Shown one piece after another: positions 54,801 through 64,000 of a stretch of 64,000 nucleotides of DNA. This DNA is from Madurella fahalii (taxonomy: Eukaryota > Ascomycota > Sordariomycetes > Sordariales): NCBI GenBank assembly GCA_029876055.1, contig CM056878.1, positions 3,162,001 to 3,226,000 of the forward strand, given 5' to 3'. The number at the start of each line of letters is the position of its first letter. The stretch's first letter is position 1. The position numbers were made by a program, and so were the translations under genes. The notes under the pieces were generated by a model, which saw only the letters and a list, made by a program, of their open reading frames with translations, did not search any database and was not told where the DNA came from.

Positions 54801-57800
54801 GCGCTCCACCGCAATCAGAGAAGCTGAGGACTCTAGCGAGGTTCTGCTGAATATCTTTGAAAATATTGACGATCCGGATGCGTATTATGGCCTCAACCAG
54901 GACGCCTCGCTCTCCACTGTCCTCTCCCGCCTCGAGTACGAAAACGACGGAAGCAAAAGCCTTGCATTCCGCGGAGCACAGTACGACAGCCACCTGAGGG
55001 GCAGGGACCCTTCGTCAAGACAGGACGCGCAAGCACTCATCAAAGCCTTGAGCAGCCTTGGCCTCTCTGGTTTGTCCAATTCCCTCCTCCAAGCGCAGCA
55101 GAGTTTGGATGGGTCATCGGAATCGCTAGATGGGACGTTCACAACGGCGAGAAGACTCGAGATGTGGAACCTCCCGGCCCCGGCAAGCAACGATAACTGG
55201 GCCGTTACAGTGTACAAAGCATACCAGAGCATGCATCAGGCTCCTGACGTCGACACGGTCAGGAGTGCGATTCACGACGGGCTGAGGAGCACCGTTCGGC
55301 ACCTGACAAGCCGCAGTCTCACCACCTCTACTCTTCGTCATCACCTTGGAGCACTTGCAGCATTGGCGGAACTCGACGACGTCCTGAATGTGACTGACCA
55401 GTCCGAGCTGCAAAGCGCACTCGGACAGTTTGAGAAGCGGTCAAAGTGGATGATGAGCGGGCGGTAAGATGTCCCCCACAAACACAACAGCCGCGTAGAC
55501 TAACCAAGATAGATACCCCGACGTGAGCCAGATCCTCTCGTGCAGAGAAACGACGCTGAGCATGTGGAGTCAACATCACAAGCTGAGAGCTCCAAGATTG
55601 ACGCCAGCAGACGCACGTCTAGTACAGATTCGAGGCATGTTGCTTTCGTCCGATATTTTCCGTTTCCACCGCGCGAACCAGGAGACTCTGAATCTATCGA
55701 CGGCCCTTGCAGATCTCATTCCTTCCAGTGAAGCAATGGGTCTCAGCATCGATGCTGCCATTGGGATTGAGGCAGCCAACTCACTCTGGGACCACGGGGA
55801 AATGATTTCGTCCATCCGGATGCTGCAGAATATCGATAAAGACTCGTCGTTGAAGAAGCAGACTGTTCCTGTGAGCCGCTCGGATCTCCTGTCAAAGATC
55901 GGTTATCAAGTCTCTGTCGCCCGGTTGGAGAGTCCGGACAGCATCCAGAAAAAGTATCTCGAACCCGCGCTCAAGGAGCTGAGAGGCAAGAACGAGGGCA
56001 AAGGCGCTGGCCAGGTGTTCCACCAGTTCGCCATGTTTTGTGACGAACAACTCCAAAACCCAGACAGCTTGGAGGATCTGGCACGCCTGCAGAATCTCAA
56101 AAGGGGCAAGGATGACGAGGTCGCCGAGCTGAAGGCGTTGATTGCTAGCGCCAAGGACTCTCAACACAGGAACCGGTACTCAAGCCATCTAGCGAAGGCC
56201 AGGCAGTGGCAAGATCTTGACCAACAGGAGCTTCGCCGGGTGGAGCACACTCGGTCCGAATTTCTCAGACTGAGCTTGGAGAACTACCTGCTATCTCTTG
56301 CAGCATCGGACGAGCACAACAATGATGCCCTGCGTTTCATGGCCCTCTGGCTGGAACGCTCCGAAGAAGAGGTCACGAATGAGGCTGTGAAGAAGTACAT
56401 CGGCAAGGTTCCAACCCGCAAGTTTGCGCCCCTGATGAACCAGCTTTCATCCCGTCTACAAGATCAGACGGTCCTCTTCCAGAAGCTCCTCATTGACCTA
56501 GTCTACCGGATCTGTGTCGACCATCCCTACCACGGCATGTACCACATCTGGTCCGGAGCCAGGACGCGCGTCAATAAGGACGACGAGGTCGCCGTCTCCC
56601 GGCAGAAGGCGACCGACAGGGTGGCGAAGGCTCTCACCAAGTCAGAGTCAGTGTCCAGGATCTGGCCTGCGATCGACCAGACTAGCAGAGCCTACCACAC
56701 GCTCGCGATGGACCGCGACCCTAATAAGTATAAGGCGGGACAAAAGATTGCAATCAAGAGCTCGTCAGCCGGGCAGAACTTTCTAAACATCCTTGCCAAG
56801 TACCCGATTCCACCGCCAACGATGCAGATTGCGCTCTCAGCAAGCCAGGACTATTCGGACGTGCCCATGATCTACAAGTTTGAAGCAGACATGTCTATCG
56901 CCTCAGGCGTCAGTGCGCCCAAGATCATCACGGCCATCGGCACCAACGGACAGCGGTTCAAGCAGCTCGTCAAAGGAGGGAACGACGATCTACGGCAGGA
57001 TGCCATCATGGAACAAGTATTTGCCGCCGTGTCTGAGCTTCTCAAGCTGCACCGGACCACAAGACAGCGCAACCTCGGGATTAGGACGTACAAAGTCCTG
57101 CCCTTGACATCCTCGTCCGGTCTGATCGAGTTCGTCTCGAACACCATCCCCCTCCACGAATACCTGATGCCGGCCCACGAGCGGTACTACCCCAAGGACC
57201 TAAAAGGCTCCCAGTGCCGCAAGGAGATCTCCAACGCGCAGACCAAAACTACCGAGACGCGCATCTCTGTCTACCGCAAGGTCACGGAGCGCTTCCATCC
57301 CGTGATGCGCTACTTCTTCATGGAGAACTTCCCGGACCCGGACGAGTGGTTCCACAAGCGCACCGCCTACACGCGCACCACGGCCGCCATCTCGATGCTA
57401 GGCCACGTCCTCGGGCTGGGCGACCGCCACGGGCACAACATCCTGCTCGACGCCAAGACGGGCGAGGTGGTGCACATCGACCTGGGCGTCGCCTTCGAGA
57501 TGGGCCGCGTGCTGCCCGTCCCCGAGCTCGTGCCCTTCCGCCTCACGCGCGACATCGTCGACGCCATGGGCATCACCAAGACCGAGGGCGTGTTCCGCCG
57601 GTGCTGCGAGTTCACGCTGGACGCGCTGCGCGAGGAGGCCGCCTCCATCCAGACCATCCTGGACAGCCTGCGCCACGATACGCTCTATCAGTGGTCCATT
57701 TCCCCCGTGCGGATGGCCAAGCTGCAGAACGCGCGCGGCGGCACCGCGGCGGAGGGCAACGGTGGTGGCGATGACGAGGGGGACGACCGGGAAAATGGTG

Positions 57801-58073
57801 GTGCAGGCGGCGGCGGCGGCGGCGTGGACAATAAAAAGTCGGCCGTCAACGAGCCCAGCGAGGCGGACCGCGCCATCGAGGTCGTCAAGAAGAAGTTGTC
57901 TAAGACCCTGTCTGTCATGGCGACGGTAAACGACTTGATTAACCAGGCGACGAGCGTGCAGAACCTGGCGGTCTTGTATTCGGGTAAGTGCTCTTTTTCA
58001 CTTTGTTGTTGTTGTTGTTGTTGGTGAAGGTGTATTGACTGATATGCTTGTAGGTTGGGCGGCGTATGCTTGA
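48817..58073 (+). CDS. TEL1: ATM-family DNA damage checkpoint kinase Tel1
   Basis: Seven exons, 48817-48871, 48934-48981, 49048-50536, 50603-50943, 50999-55463, 55513-57983 and 58054-58073, give 2962 residues, the usual Tel1 size. The N-terminus (INLKEVVAHLVSNSTTARKD and FDDKSYHSLYEALFRCVLLE) fits the TAN region. The PI3K-like kinase domain lies near 2600-2880, with KIITAIGTNGQRFKQLVKGG, NDDLRQDAIMEQVF, catalytic loop LGLGDRHGHNILLD and VHIDLGVAFEMGRVLPVPE. The FATC tail LAVLYSGWAAYA is completed only by the last 20-base exon, which confirms that junction. Tel1 phosphorylates S/T-Q sites after double-strand breaks and acts in telomere maintenance (family knowledge). A Gly/Asp-rich insert follows the kinase core at about 57745-57830. 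Confidence 0.96.
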
Positions 58074-58669
58074 AGACATGTAGATGTGCTTTAATGGAAA
58101 CATCTCCCAGCATCTATCGTACCTCTTCTCCGTGTCAGTAAATGGAGGGCACTAATGTCTCGTACGCGTGCCATGGGTACATCCCGTTCGCCATAACACA
58201 GAACTGGTGTTTCGATCAATCGGGGCGTGTCGCAGGCGCCCAACTTTGCTTCAACGATAAGTATGTACTACTAATAACTACTAGTTTCCTAGGTACACCA
58301 CCCCTATTCTTCCGCAGTGCGCTTCCGCTTCTTATTCTCCCTCTTCCAATCCATTTTTAAAAAAACAAATCACACAAGCAGGGAATAGAGCCCACTATAC
58401 CCCCACTTCGCTTTCCCCTGCCCCTATTCCATGATTTATCTCTGAGCCTACCTAATACATATGGATGTTTGATCTGAAAACGGGGATTTCCACACACGCA
58501 CACACACGCACATTGGATACAAAAAAAGAAAAGGGAACTCCTAGCCAAGAACCCCCCCCTTCCCACTCCATAAAACAGAAAACAACAGAGTCCATCTCTG
58601 TAGACGCGTAAAATAAACATCCCAGCCAAACCCAAGCCCTACAACCTACAGCAGGAATATAGCACCATT
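58074..58669. other. Intergenic between convergent genes
   Basis: 3' regions of TEL1 and SNF5. Contains a short CACACG run near 58493-58510 (GT/CA type). No gene is recognised. Confidence 0.5.
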
Positions 58670-61054
58670 CTACTGTGCCCCAGTCCCGGCCCCAGACCCA
58701 GACCCAGCCTTAGCAACCCTAGCCTGCACCTTCTCCCGGTGGCCCTTGTTCCGCAAGTGCACCTCAAAGTTAGTGACGGTCGTGTCGGGGCCGGCCGTGT
58801 ACGACTTGCCGGGGCAGTCGCGGCAGCGGATGCGGGGCAGCCAGGCGAACTGGATATTTGGCGGGATGCCGCCGCCGCCGTTGTCGGGCAAGGGCAGGGG
58901 CACGTGGGCGTTGGTCTCGGTGTTGAGGGCGCAGTAGCGCATGATGGCCTCGAACGAGTCGTTGGGGAACTTCTTGGCGAGGTCGGCGAGGGCGGTGAGG
59001 AGCCATTCTGGCGGGGGAGGCTTTTTTGTTTTGGAAAACGGTATTTGTTAGTAAACAAAACGGGAAAAAAAAAAAAAAAAAAAAAAAAAAGGAAAAAGGA
59101 TGTGAGTGGACGGGAAAAAGGGGGGGGGACAACATACCGACGGTTGGGTAGGGGTGACGCCATTGGGGCCTGGAGGGGGAGCGGGGACTCGGCCAAGTTG
59201 GCCTTGGAGAGAGGTCGGGGTCGGGGTGTTGTTGTTGGTGGCTGGTTTGGGATGCGGGAGGTGCTGGTTTGCTGCGGACGGGGTGGTGGGAGGAGGGCCC
59301 ATGGAGCCGGGCGGCGCGACGCTCGGGGTTCGCTGGTGGGCTAGAGTTGGCGTTGCGGAGGCTGGCACCGCCGTCTGCCTTGTACGGAGGTCCCGCATGA
59401 GCTTTCTCAGTCTTGCCGGGTTGACTCGGAGTGTGACGATGTGTTGCTGGGGCTCTTCGGTCTGTTCTCGGGTGGCTTCTCGGCCGAAGCGGCGTGATGT
59501 TCTCGTTTCGTGGTGGTGGATGATGGCCTCCGGGGTTTCGGAGCGACCGAGATTGGCCATGCGCTGCGCGGCTGCGGTGGCGGCGCCACGCATTCCCCTA
59601 GTCCTAGCGGTGCCTTGGAGTTGTGACATGGCGGGCGAGTCGGGGACCGAGTCGTCGCTGTCCTCGGAATCGGATAGGTCGCCATCGCGGGCTGCTCTCT
59701 TGCCTCTCCCAGTCAAGCCGCCACCCAGAGACCGCTTGAATAGGCGGCTCTCCTCGATGTTCTGGGCGGCGCCCGGAAGCACCGAGGAAACGATTGATGT
59801 CCGGATGGTCCTCTGTCTCTCTTTCAGGTCGGGCAGTTGCGGGCCGCCGCGCCGGTTGATGGACCGTTTCTGCCTCCTCTGCTCGCGCGAGAACATGGTC
59901 TCGGTCCTCTCGAGCTCAGCCTCTGTATTCTCGTATAGATATGGCGCATAGTCTTTTGCTTGTTGCTGCGGTCTGAAGACGGAGGGCAGCGGCGACGGGA
60001 GAAAGGCGGCGACGAGGTCTGGGTCCTCAATGGGCCGGCCGTCGAACGGATGGCCGACGCTGTACAGGCTGCGCGTGAAGAGCTGGGCCTGTTCGCGTAT
60101 GCAGTGGGCAATTGCCGTTGTGAACTCGCCCGAGAGCGACAGGTCACGGGCCATGGCGGCAGCGAACTCTTCGGGGGAGTTCATGGGATTGTTGATCTCC
60201 CATTCAAATTGGTCGACGAGCGTGTGAGCGCCAATTGTGATGTTGAGCTTCACGAGGATGCGCATCTCGTCGTTCTTGTAGGCGGAGTACGGGAGCTCGG
60301 GGTCGAGGGCGTCCTCCTCGGTGTAGGCAAAGGGGTAGAAGTCGTTTAGCTGCTCATGCATCTGCTGCACTACCTGCTCGTACACGGCCTTGTCGACGCC
60401 CGGGTTAAGTCCCATGTCCTCGACCAGCTGTGCGGCAAAGAGCTCGACCGACACCAGGCGCTCGTGCAGGTTGAAGGTGAAGGTGTCGCGCAGCTTGATC
60501 TTGTCCCAATCGACGTCTATCCGGACGGGAACCAGCTCCTCGTGTTGCTCGGCCTGCCTCTTCATGTCCTTCTTGTTGAACTTGAGCGCGGGCGTGGTTC
60601 TCCTGCCGGGTCGCGGCCGCTGCGACGGGTAGACGAGCTTGGTGGTGGTGCCGTTCTCGGTGTAGCCGTTGCCATAGCCGCGGTAGCCTTCGCCGTAGAG
60701 CCTGGCGGGGAAATTGGCGTAGTGTTCCCGGTACATGCGGTAGTCGCTCGCGCGCGCGAGCATGTCCTTGGTGTCCTTTTCGAGCCGGATCTGGGCCTCC
60801 TTCAGCGCGGCCGAGTGAATCCAATCGTGCGTCTGGAAGCGGTCGACGATGACGCGGTTGAGGGCATCCTTGTCGCGGACAGGGACCGCGGGGACAGCAT
60901 CGGTCTGTGGGGTGAGGGCTTTGGACGAGCCGGCTGCTGCTGCTGCAGAAGCCGTGGCCGTGGTCGAGCCTAACGCAGGCGCAGTCGCAGTGGACGAAGC
61001 GCCATCTCCGTCGCCGCCCGCGGCCGACGGCGCTGACACTTGGGACGCGGCCAT
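58670..61054 (-). CDS. SNF5: SWI/SNF chromatin-remodelling subunit Snf5 (SMARCB1/INI1 family)
   Basis: Two exons, 61054-59138 and 59020-58670, give 755 residues. The SNF5 homology domain has two repeats: LVPVRIDVDWDKIKLRDTF with LVEDMG (from about 171), and MRILVKLNITIGAHTLVDQF with FTTAIAHCIREQAQL (from about 260). Upstream is YGEGYRGYGNGYTENGTT. The C-terminal part, in exon 2, has WLPRIRCRDCPGKSY and FEVHLRNKGHREKV, a C-x2-C...H-x5-H arrangement like a C2H2/U1-type zinc finger, seen in filamentous-fungal Snf5. It would be a core nuclear subunit of SWI/SNF. The start is the first ATG followed by an Ala/Ser-rich leader (MAASQVSAPSAAGGDGDG). The intron (59137-59021) carries a 26-base T tract and a TACTAAC branch site. 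Confidence 0.95.
59065..59090. repeat. A26/T26 homopolymer in the SNF5 intron
   Basis: About 26 A on the plus strand (T on the coding strand) within the SNF5 intron, upstream of the branch site. Its length is likely to be unstable and prone to sequencing error. Confidence 0.85.
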
Positions 61055-61719
61055 GATGGACCGAAACGGAAAGAACCTAGGGGCGGCAGTGAACGGCCAC
61101 TCCACTAAGCGCGCGATTCGTCGGCTGTCGGCTGTCGGCGTCGCGTGGATTGCGTCGTGACCGTGCGTGTGCAGTCGCTCCGCGAAAGCGTAGCGATTAT
61201 TAGCGTCGTTGCGACTTGTCCAGGCTTTCTCGGGGGTGAGGCTGGGCGCCCGAACGGAGGTTGCGAATGGTCCAAGAAACGGCGAGGCGCGCCCGGCCAA
61301 TGGGGGTGCGAGCGGCGAGCCCGCCAGCCTGATTCAGCGGCAAAGTATAGGGTACCTTTGCGCACAAGCAATGCGCCATCAGGCCCAATGTAGCGGTACC
61401 TCTTAGCCCGGCTTGCGAGTGGCTCGTGCTCCTTTTCCAGACGGGAAACGGCCAAGATCCAGAGCCCCTCGACGCGGCCCGGCAAGGCGCAACATCCAAG
61501 GTGGGGTGGGCGGAGCCTGAGCACAAACAGACCAAACCCCCTCCCCCGCCTTCACAAAATCAAGCTGTAGCTCTCAAAATCGTCACCACCCCCGCTGGGC
61601 TGTTCCTCTTCTTCCCCTCCCCCACCCTCGTTGCCGTCTAGTCCTGCCCGTGGTTGGTGATATCGGAAAGCTCTCTTTTTCTAATTCAAAGCACCGCTCG
61701 CTCGAGTACTGCTTTTACA
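61055..61719. promoter_or_regulatory. Shared upstream region of SNF5 and the EBP1-like gene
   Basis: 665 bp between divergent ATGs, GC-rich, with pyrimidine-rich sequence (CCCCTCCCCCGCC, CTTCTTCCCCTCC) before the EBP1-like start. No gene is recognised. Confidence 0.5.
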
Positions 61720-63256
61720 ATGGCGACCGAGGCGAAGGAAATCGGTTAGTTAGCGAGGATGCCCATGTTCCCGGGGTCGCGTTCCCATCACCTGCGTCGG
61801 CCCGGGCACGCCTGTTGCTCCGGCAGCTCTGTCCCTGTCTGGCCCTGTTCCCCCCCCCCTCCAAGACATGCCCGCCCGGGACTCTCTCTATGCACGTCCG
61901 GCGCTAACACTCCCTGTCAGACTACACCCTCAACAACCCGGACACCCTTACTAAGTACAAGACGGCCGCCCAGATCTCAGAGAAGGTGCTTGCCGAGGTG
62001 TCCAAGCTCTGCGTCGCGGGCAGCAAGATTGTCGACATTTGCGAGAAGGGCGACAAGCTTATTGAGGAGGAGATCGCCAAGGTCTACCGTGGCAAGAAGA
62101 TCACCAAGGGTGTGTGGTGCGCCTTCCGCCGGCCAAGGTTGCCATTGACTGACCCCTGGTGCTTCCAGGCTTCTCCCACCCCACCACTGTCTCTCCGGCC
62201 GCGTTTGTCACTCCCTATACGCCCCTCAGATCGGACGAGAAGGAGGCTGCGGTGGAGCTCCAGCCCGGCGAGCCCGTCAAGATCCAGCTGGGAGCGCAGA
62301 TTGACGGCTTTGGCTCCATTGTGTGCGATACCGTTCTGGCGCAGAAGCCCGGCGAGAAGCAGGATGTCATCGAGGGCCGCGACGCCGACTTGCTGCTGGC
62401 TACGCACTACGCCAATGAGCTCCTTCTGCGGTTGATGCTGCCGCCCGGGCTCCTGGCTACCGGCACGGACGAGGAGAAGGCGAAAGCGGCGGCGGCCAAG
62501 GCCCCGTCCCAGTCTAAAATCACCAGCCTGTTGGAAAAGGTGGTCAAGGCTTACGACTGCAACCTTATCGAGAGTACGACCTCGTGGCTCTTTGGCCGGA
62601 ACGAGATCGAGGGGGCGAAGAAGATTGTCATTGCTCCGGGCGAGAACACCAAGGGCGAGGGGGTCCCCGAGGTCGGCGAGGTCTGGGGCGTCGAGATGGG
62701 AGTCAGTCTTGGGTCGGGCAAGGTCAAGCAGTTTGAGCAGAGGACCACACTCCACCGCCGCACCAACAACACGTACGCCCTGAAGCGGCCTACCTCGCGC
62801 AAGATCCTGTCCGAGGTGCAGAAGAAGTTTGGCACATTCCCCTTCAGCTTGCGCCAGCTCGAGGACGAGCGCGATGCGAAGTCCGGCGTCATTGAGTGTG
62901 TGCGCGGCAACGTTTTCCGCCAGTACGAGGCCTCGGGCGACAAGGACAATGCCCCTGTCGCCAGGCTCCTGACCACCATCGGTAAGGCATTCTCTACCAC
63001 GAATAGGATCTGACGAAGCTAACGCAGCCGGACAGCTATCACCAAGAACGGCATCACCAAGCTGGGTGGCCCGCCAGCCTTGGACCTGAGCAAGCTCAAG
63101 ACTGATAAGAAGCTTGAGGATGAGGAGATCCTCAAGATCCTGGAGCAGCCGCTCTCTCGTAACACGGGCAAGAGCAAGAACAAGAAGAAGAAGAAGTCGG
63201 CGACGAAAGCAGCAAAGGAAGATGAGGAGGATGAGGAAGACAGCGATGACGAGTAA
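61720..63256 (+). CDS. EBP1/PA2G4-type protein (non-peptidase M24 family, curved-DNA-binding protein)
   Basis: Four exons, 61720-61744, 61921-62109, 62169-62981 and 63036-63256, give 415 residues. The methionine-aminopeptidase fold is recognisable from YTLNNPDTLTKYKTAAQISE, GSKIVDICEKGDKLI, GFSHPTTVSPAAFVTPYTPL, VKIQLGAQIDGFGSIVCDT and VGEVWGVEMGVSLGSG. The metal ligands of active aminopeptidases are not conserved (for example QIDGF where an Asp pair is expected), which fits the inactive PA2G4/Cdb4 group. The C-terminus is a Lys tract (NTGKSKNKKKKKSATK) followed by an acidic end. Homologues associate with ribosomes and growth control, and the fission yeast member binds curved DNA (family knowledge). 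All introns fit CTAAC/CTGAC branch sites. Confidence 0.93.
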
Positions 63257-64000
63257 GGGATGCAGTCCCTATGAAGCTCGGCGAAGAAGAGCGACCTGCG
63301 GGGACTCAGCCCGCAATTTCTCATGTCAGGCGGTGCTGAAGTTGTGCGGTGAATTTGAGGGTCGGGGCAGCCGCAAAGCCGAAGCAATTGCATGTGCCAA
63401 CGAGGCTTGGAGAGGGGCTCGGGGCGGGAGGAATTTTCCTGCACTGGCCTGGGCTAGGCTTGTCGCTACGTCTTAGCCCCGATAACAAAGTGAGCACACC
63501 CCGTCCTACAGGAGGGGAAAAGAAAACACTGGCAGTTACTAGTATAGTATAGTTGGCGCGCACAAATGCTGAGGAGATACTTCGTGTACCAGTCGTGTTG
63601 TCCCGTAAACATGGGGTTCAATGGGAAATGCAGATCGTGATGAATCCGAAGACTTTATTGAGCTCCTTTGCTGTTCGCGGATTCGGCGGTTGTCCGGCGA
63701 TGCTGCGTCTTACCTTATTGTCACTATTGTGTTGGCACTGATAAATAGCAAAACAGAAGAAGGGGCCCCCCCCTGAGGCGGGTAGGGCAGCCCCTCAACT
63801 TGAACTTGAACCTTTTTTTTTTTTTTTTTTTTCCTTTCCACCCACGCTTTCAACTTTTCCTTCTTTTCATCATTCACTCTCTCACACATCTACTGAGAAG
63901 CATCAACGAGACTTGACGAGAGAGAGAGAGGGAAAATAATAAGACCAAGAGCGAAATACGCGTCGCGCGACTGAGACCCTTGGGCGGTCAGGGGCAACAA
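63257..64000. promoter_or_regulatory. Intergenic; probable promoter and pyrimidine-rich leader of a gene beyond the right edge
   Basis: The last 200 bases contain a T tract (about 63812-63831), CT-rich sequence with TTTTCATCATTCACTCTC, then AGAGAGAGAG. This is the usual look of a fungal transcription start region and 5' leader reading rightward. No start codon with an open frame is visible before the window ends. Confidence 0.35.

Noticed and set aside
1..64000. Secondary-metabolite cluster around the Zn2Cys6 factor and ABC transporter
   Set aside because: No PKS, NRPS, terpene or DMATS backbone gene, nor P450 or other tailoring enzyme set, is present in the window.

Overview
The window reads as nuclear DNA of a filamentous ascomycete. 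It has compact genes with short introns (about 48-180 nt, GT-AG, with CTAAC/CTGAC-type branch sites), a GC-rich coding sequence, a fungal NLR and a HeLo-domain protein, and C-to-T/G-to-A decay that looks like repeat-induced point mutation (RIP). Protein similarities recalled from memory (Nup192, Tel1, Mip1, Snf5) point to Sordariomycetes, probably Sordariales. No search was run, so the placement is inference. I recognise 17 protein genes and no tRNA, rRNA or CRISPR.

Left part (1-18.7 kb), gene-poor and accessory in character: the 3' end of a sterol-glucosyltransferase-like gene, a single-pass membrane protein with an apple/PAN-like outer domain, a secreted type-B carboxylesterase broken by a one-base frameshift, a HeLo-domain/pseudokinase protein, a small cysteine-rich secreted protein and a Zn2Cys6 transcription factor. 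They are separated by long intergenic stretches.

Middle (18.7-34 kb): an ABCG half-transporter, a conserved fungal protein of unknown function, the complex I assembly factor NDUFAF2, a transgelin/calponin-like actin-binding protein and mitochondrial DNA polymerase gamma (Mip1).

The most unusual locus is 34.4-38.5 kb. An NLR gene (SesB-like hydrolase, NB-ARC, tandem 42-residue TPRs) has a 3' repeat array invaded by two solo LTRs of about 254 bp, each with its own 5-bp target duplication. The distal TPR units carry CpA-to-TpA nonsense changes. A third, diverged LTR copy lies in the opposite orientation just beyond.

Right part (40-63.3 kb) is dense with housekeeping genes: a RING E3 resembling Slx8 (probable GC-AG intron), nucleoporin Nup192, divergently the ATM-family kinase Tel1, the SWI/SNF subunit Snf5, and divergently an EBP1/PA2G4-type protein. 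Several relate to genome maintenance and nuclear organisation (Slx8-like, Nup192, Tel1, Snf5, Mip1), but fungal genes rarely form functional operons, so I draw no pathway conclusion from adjacency. Exon boundaries were derived by hand from splice signals and reading frame.
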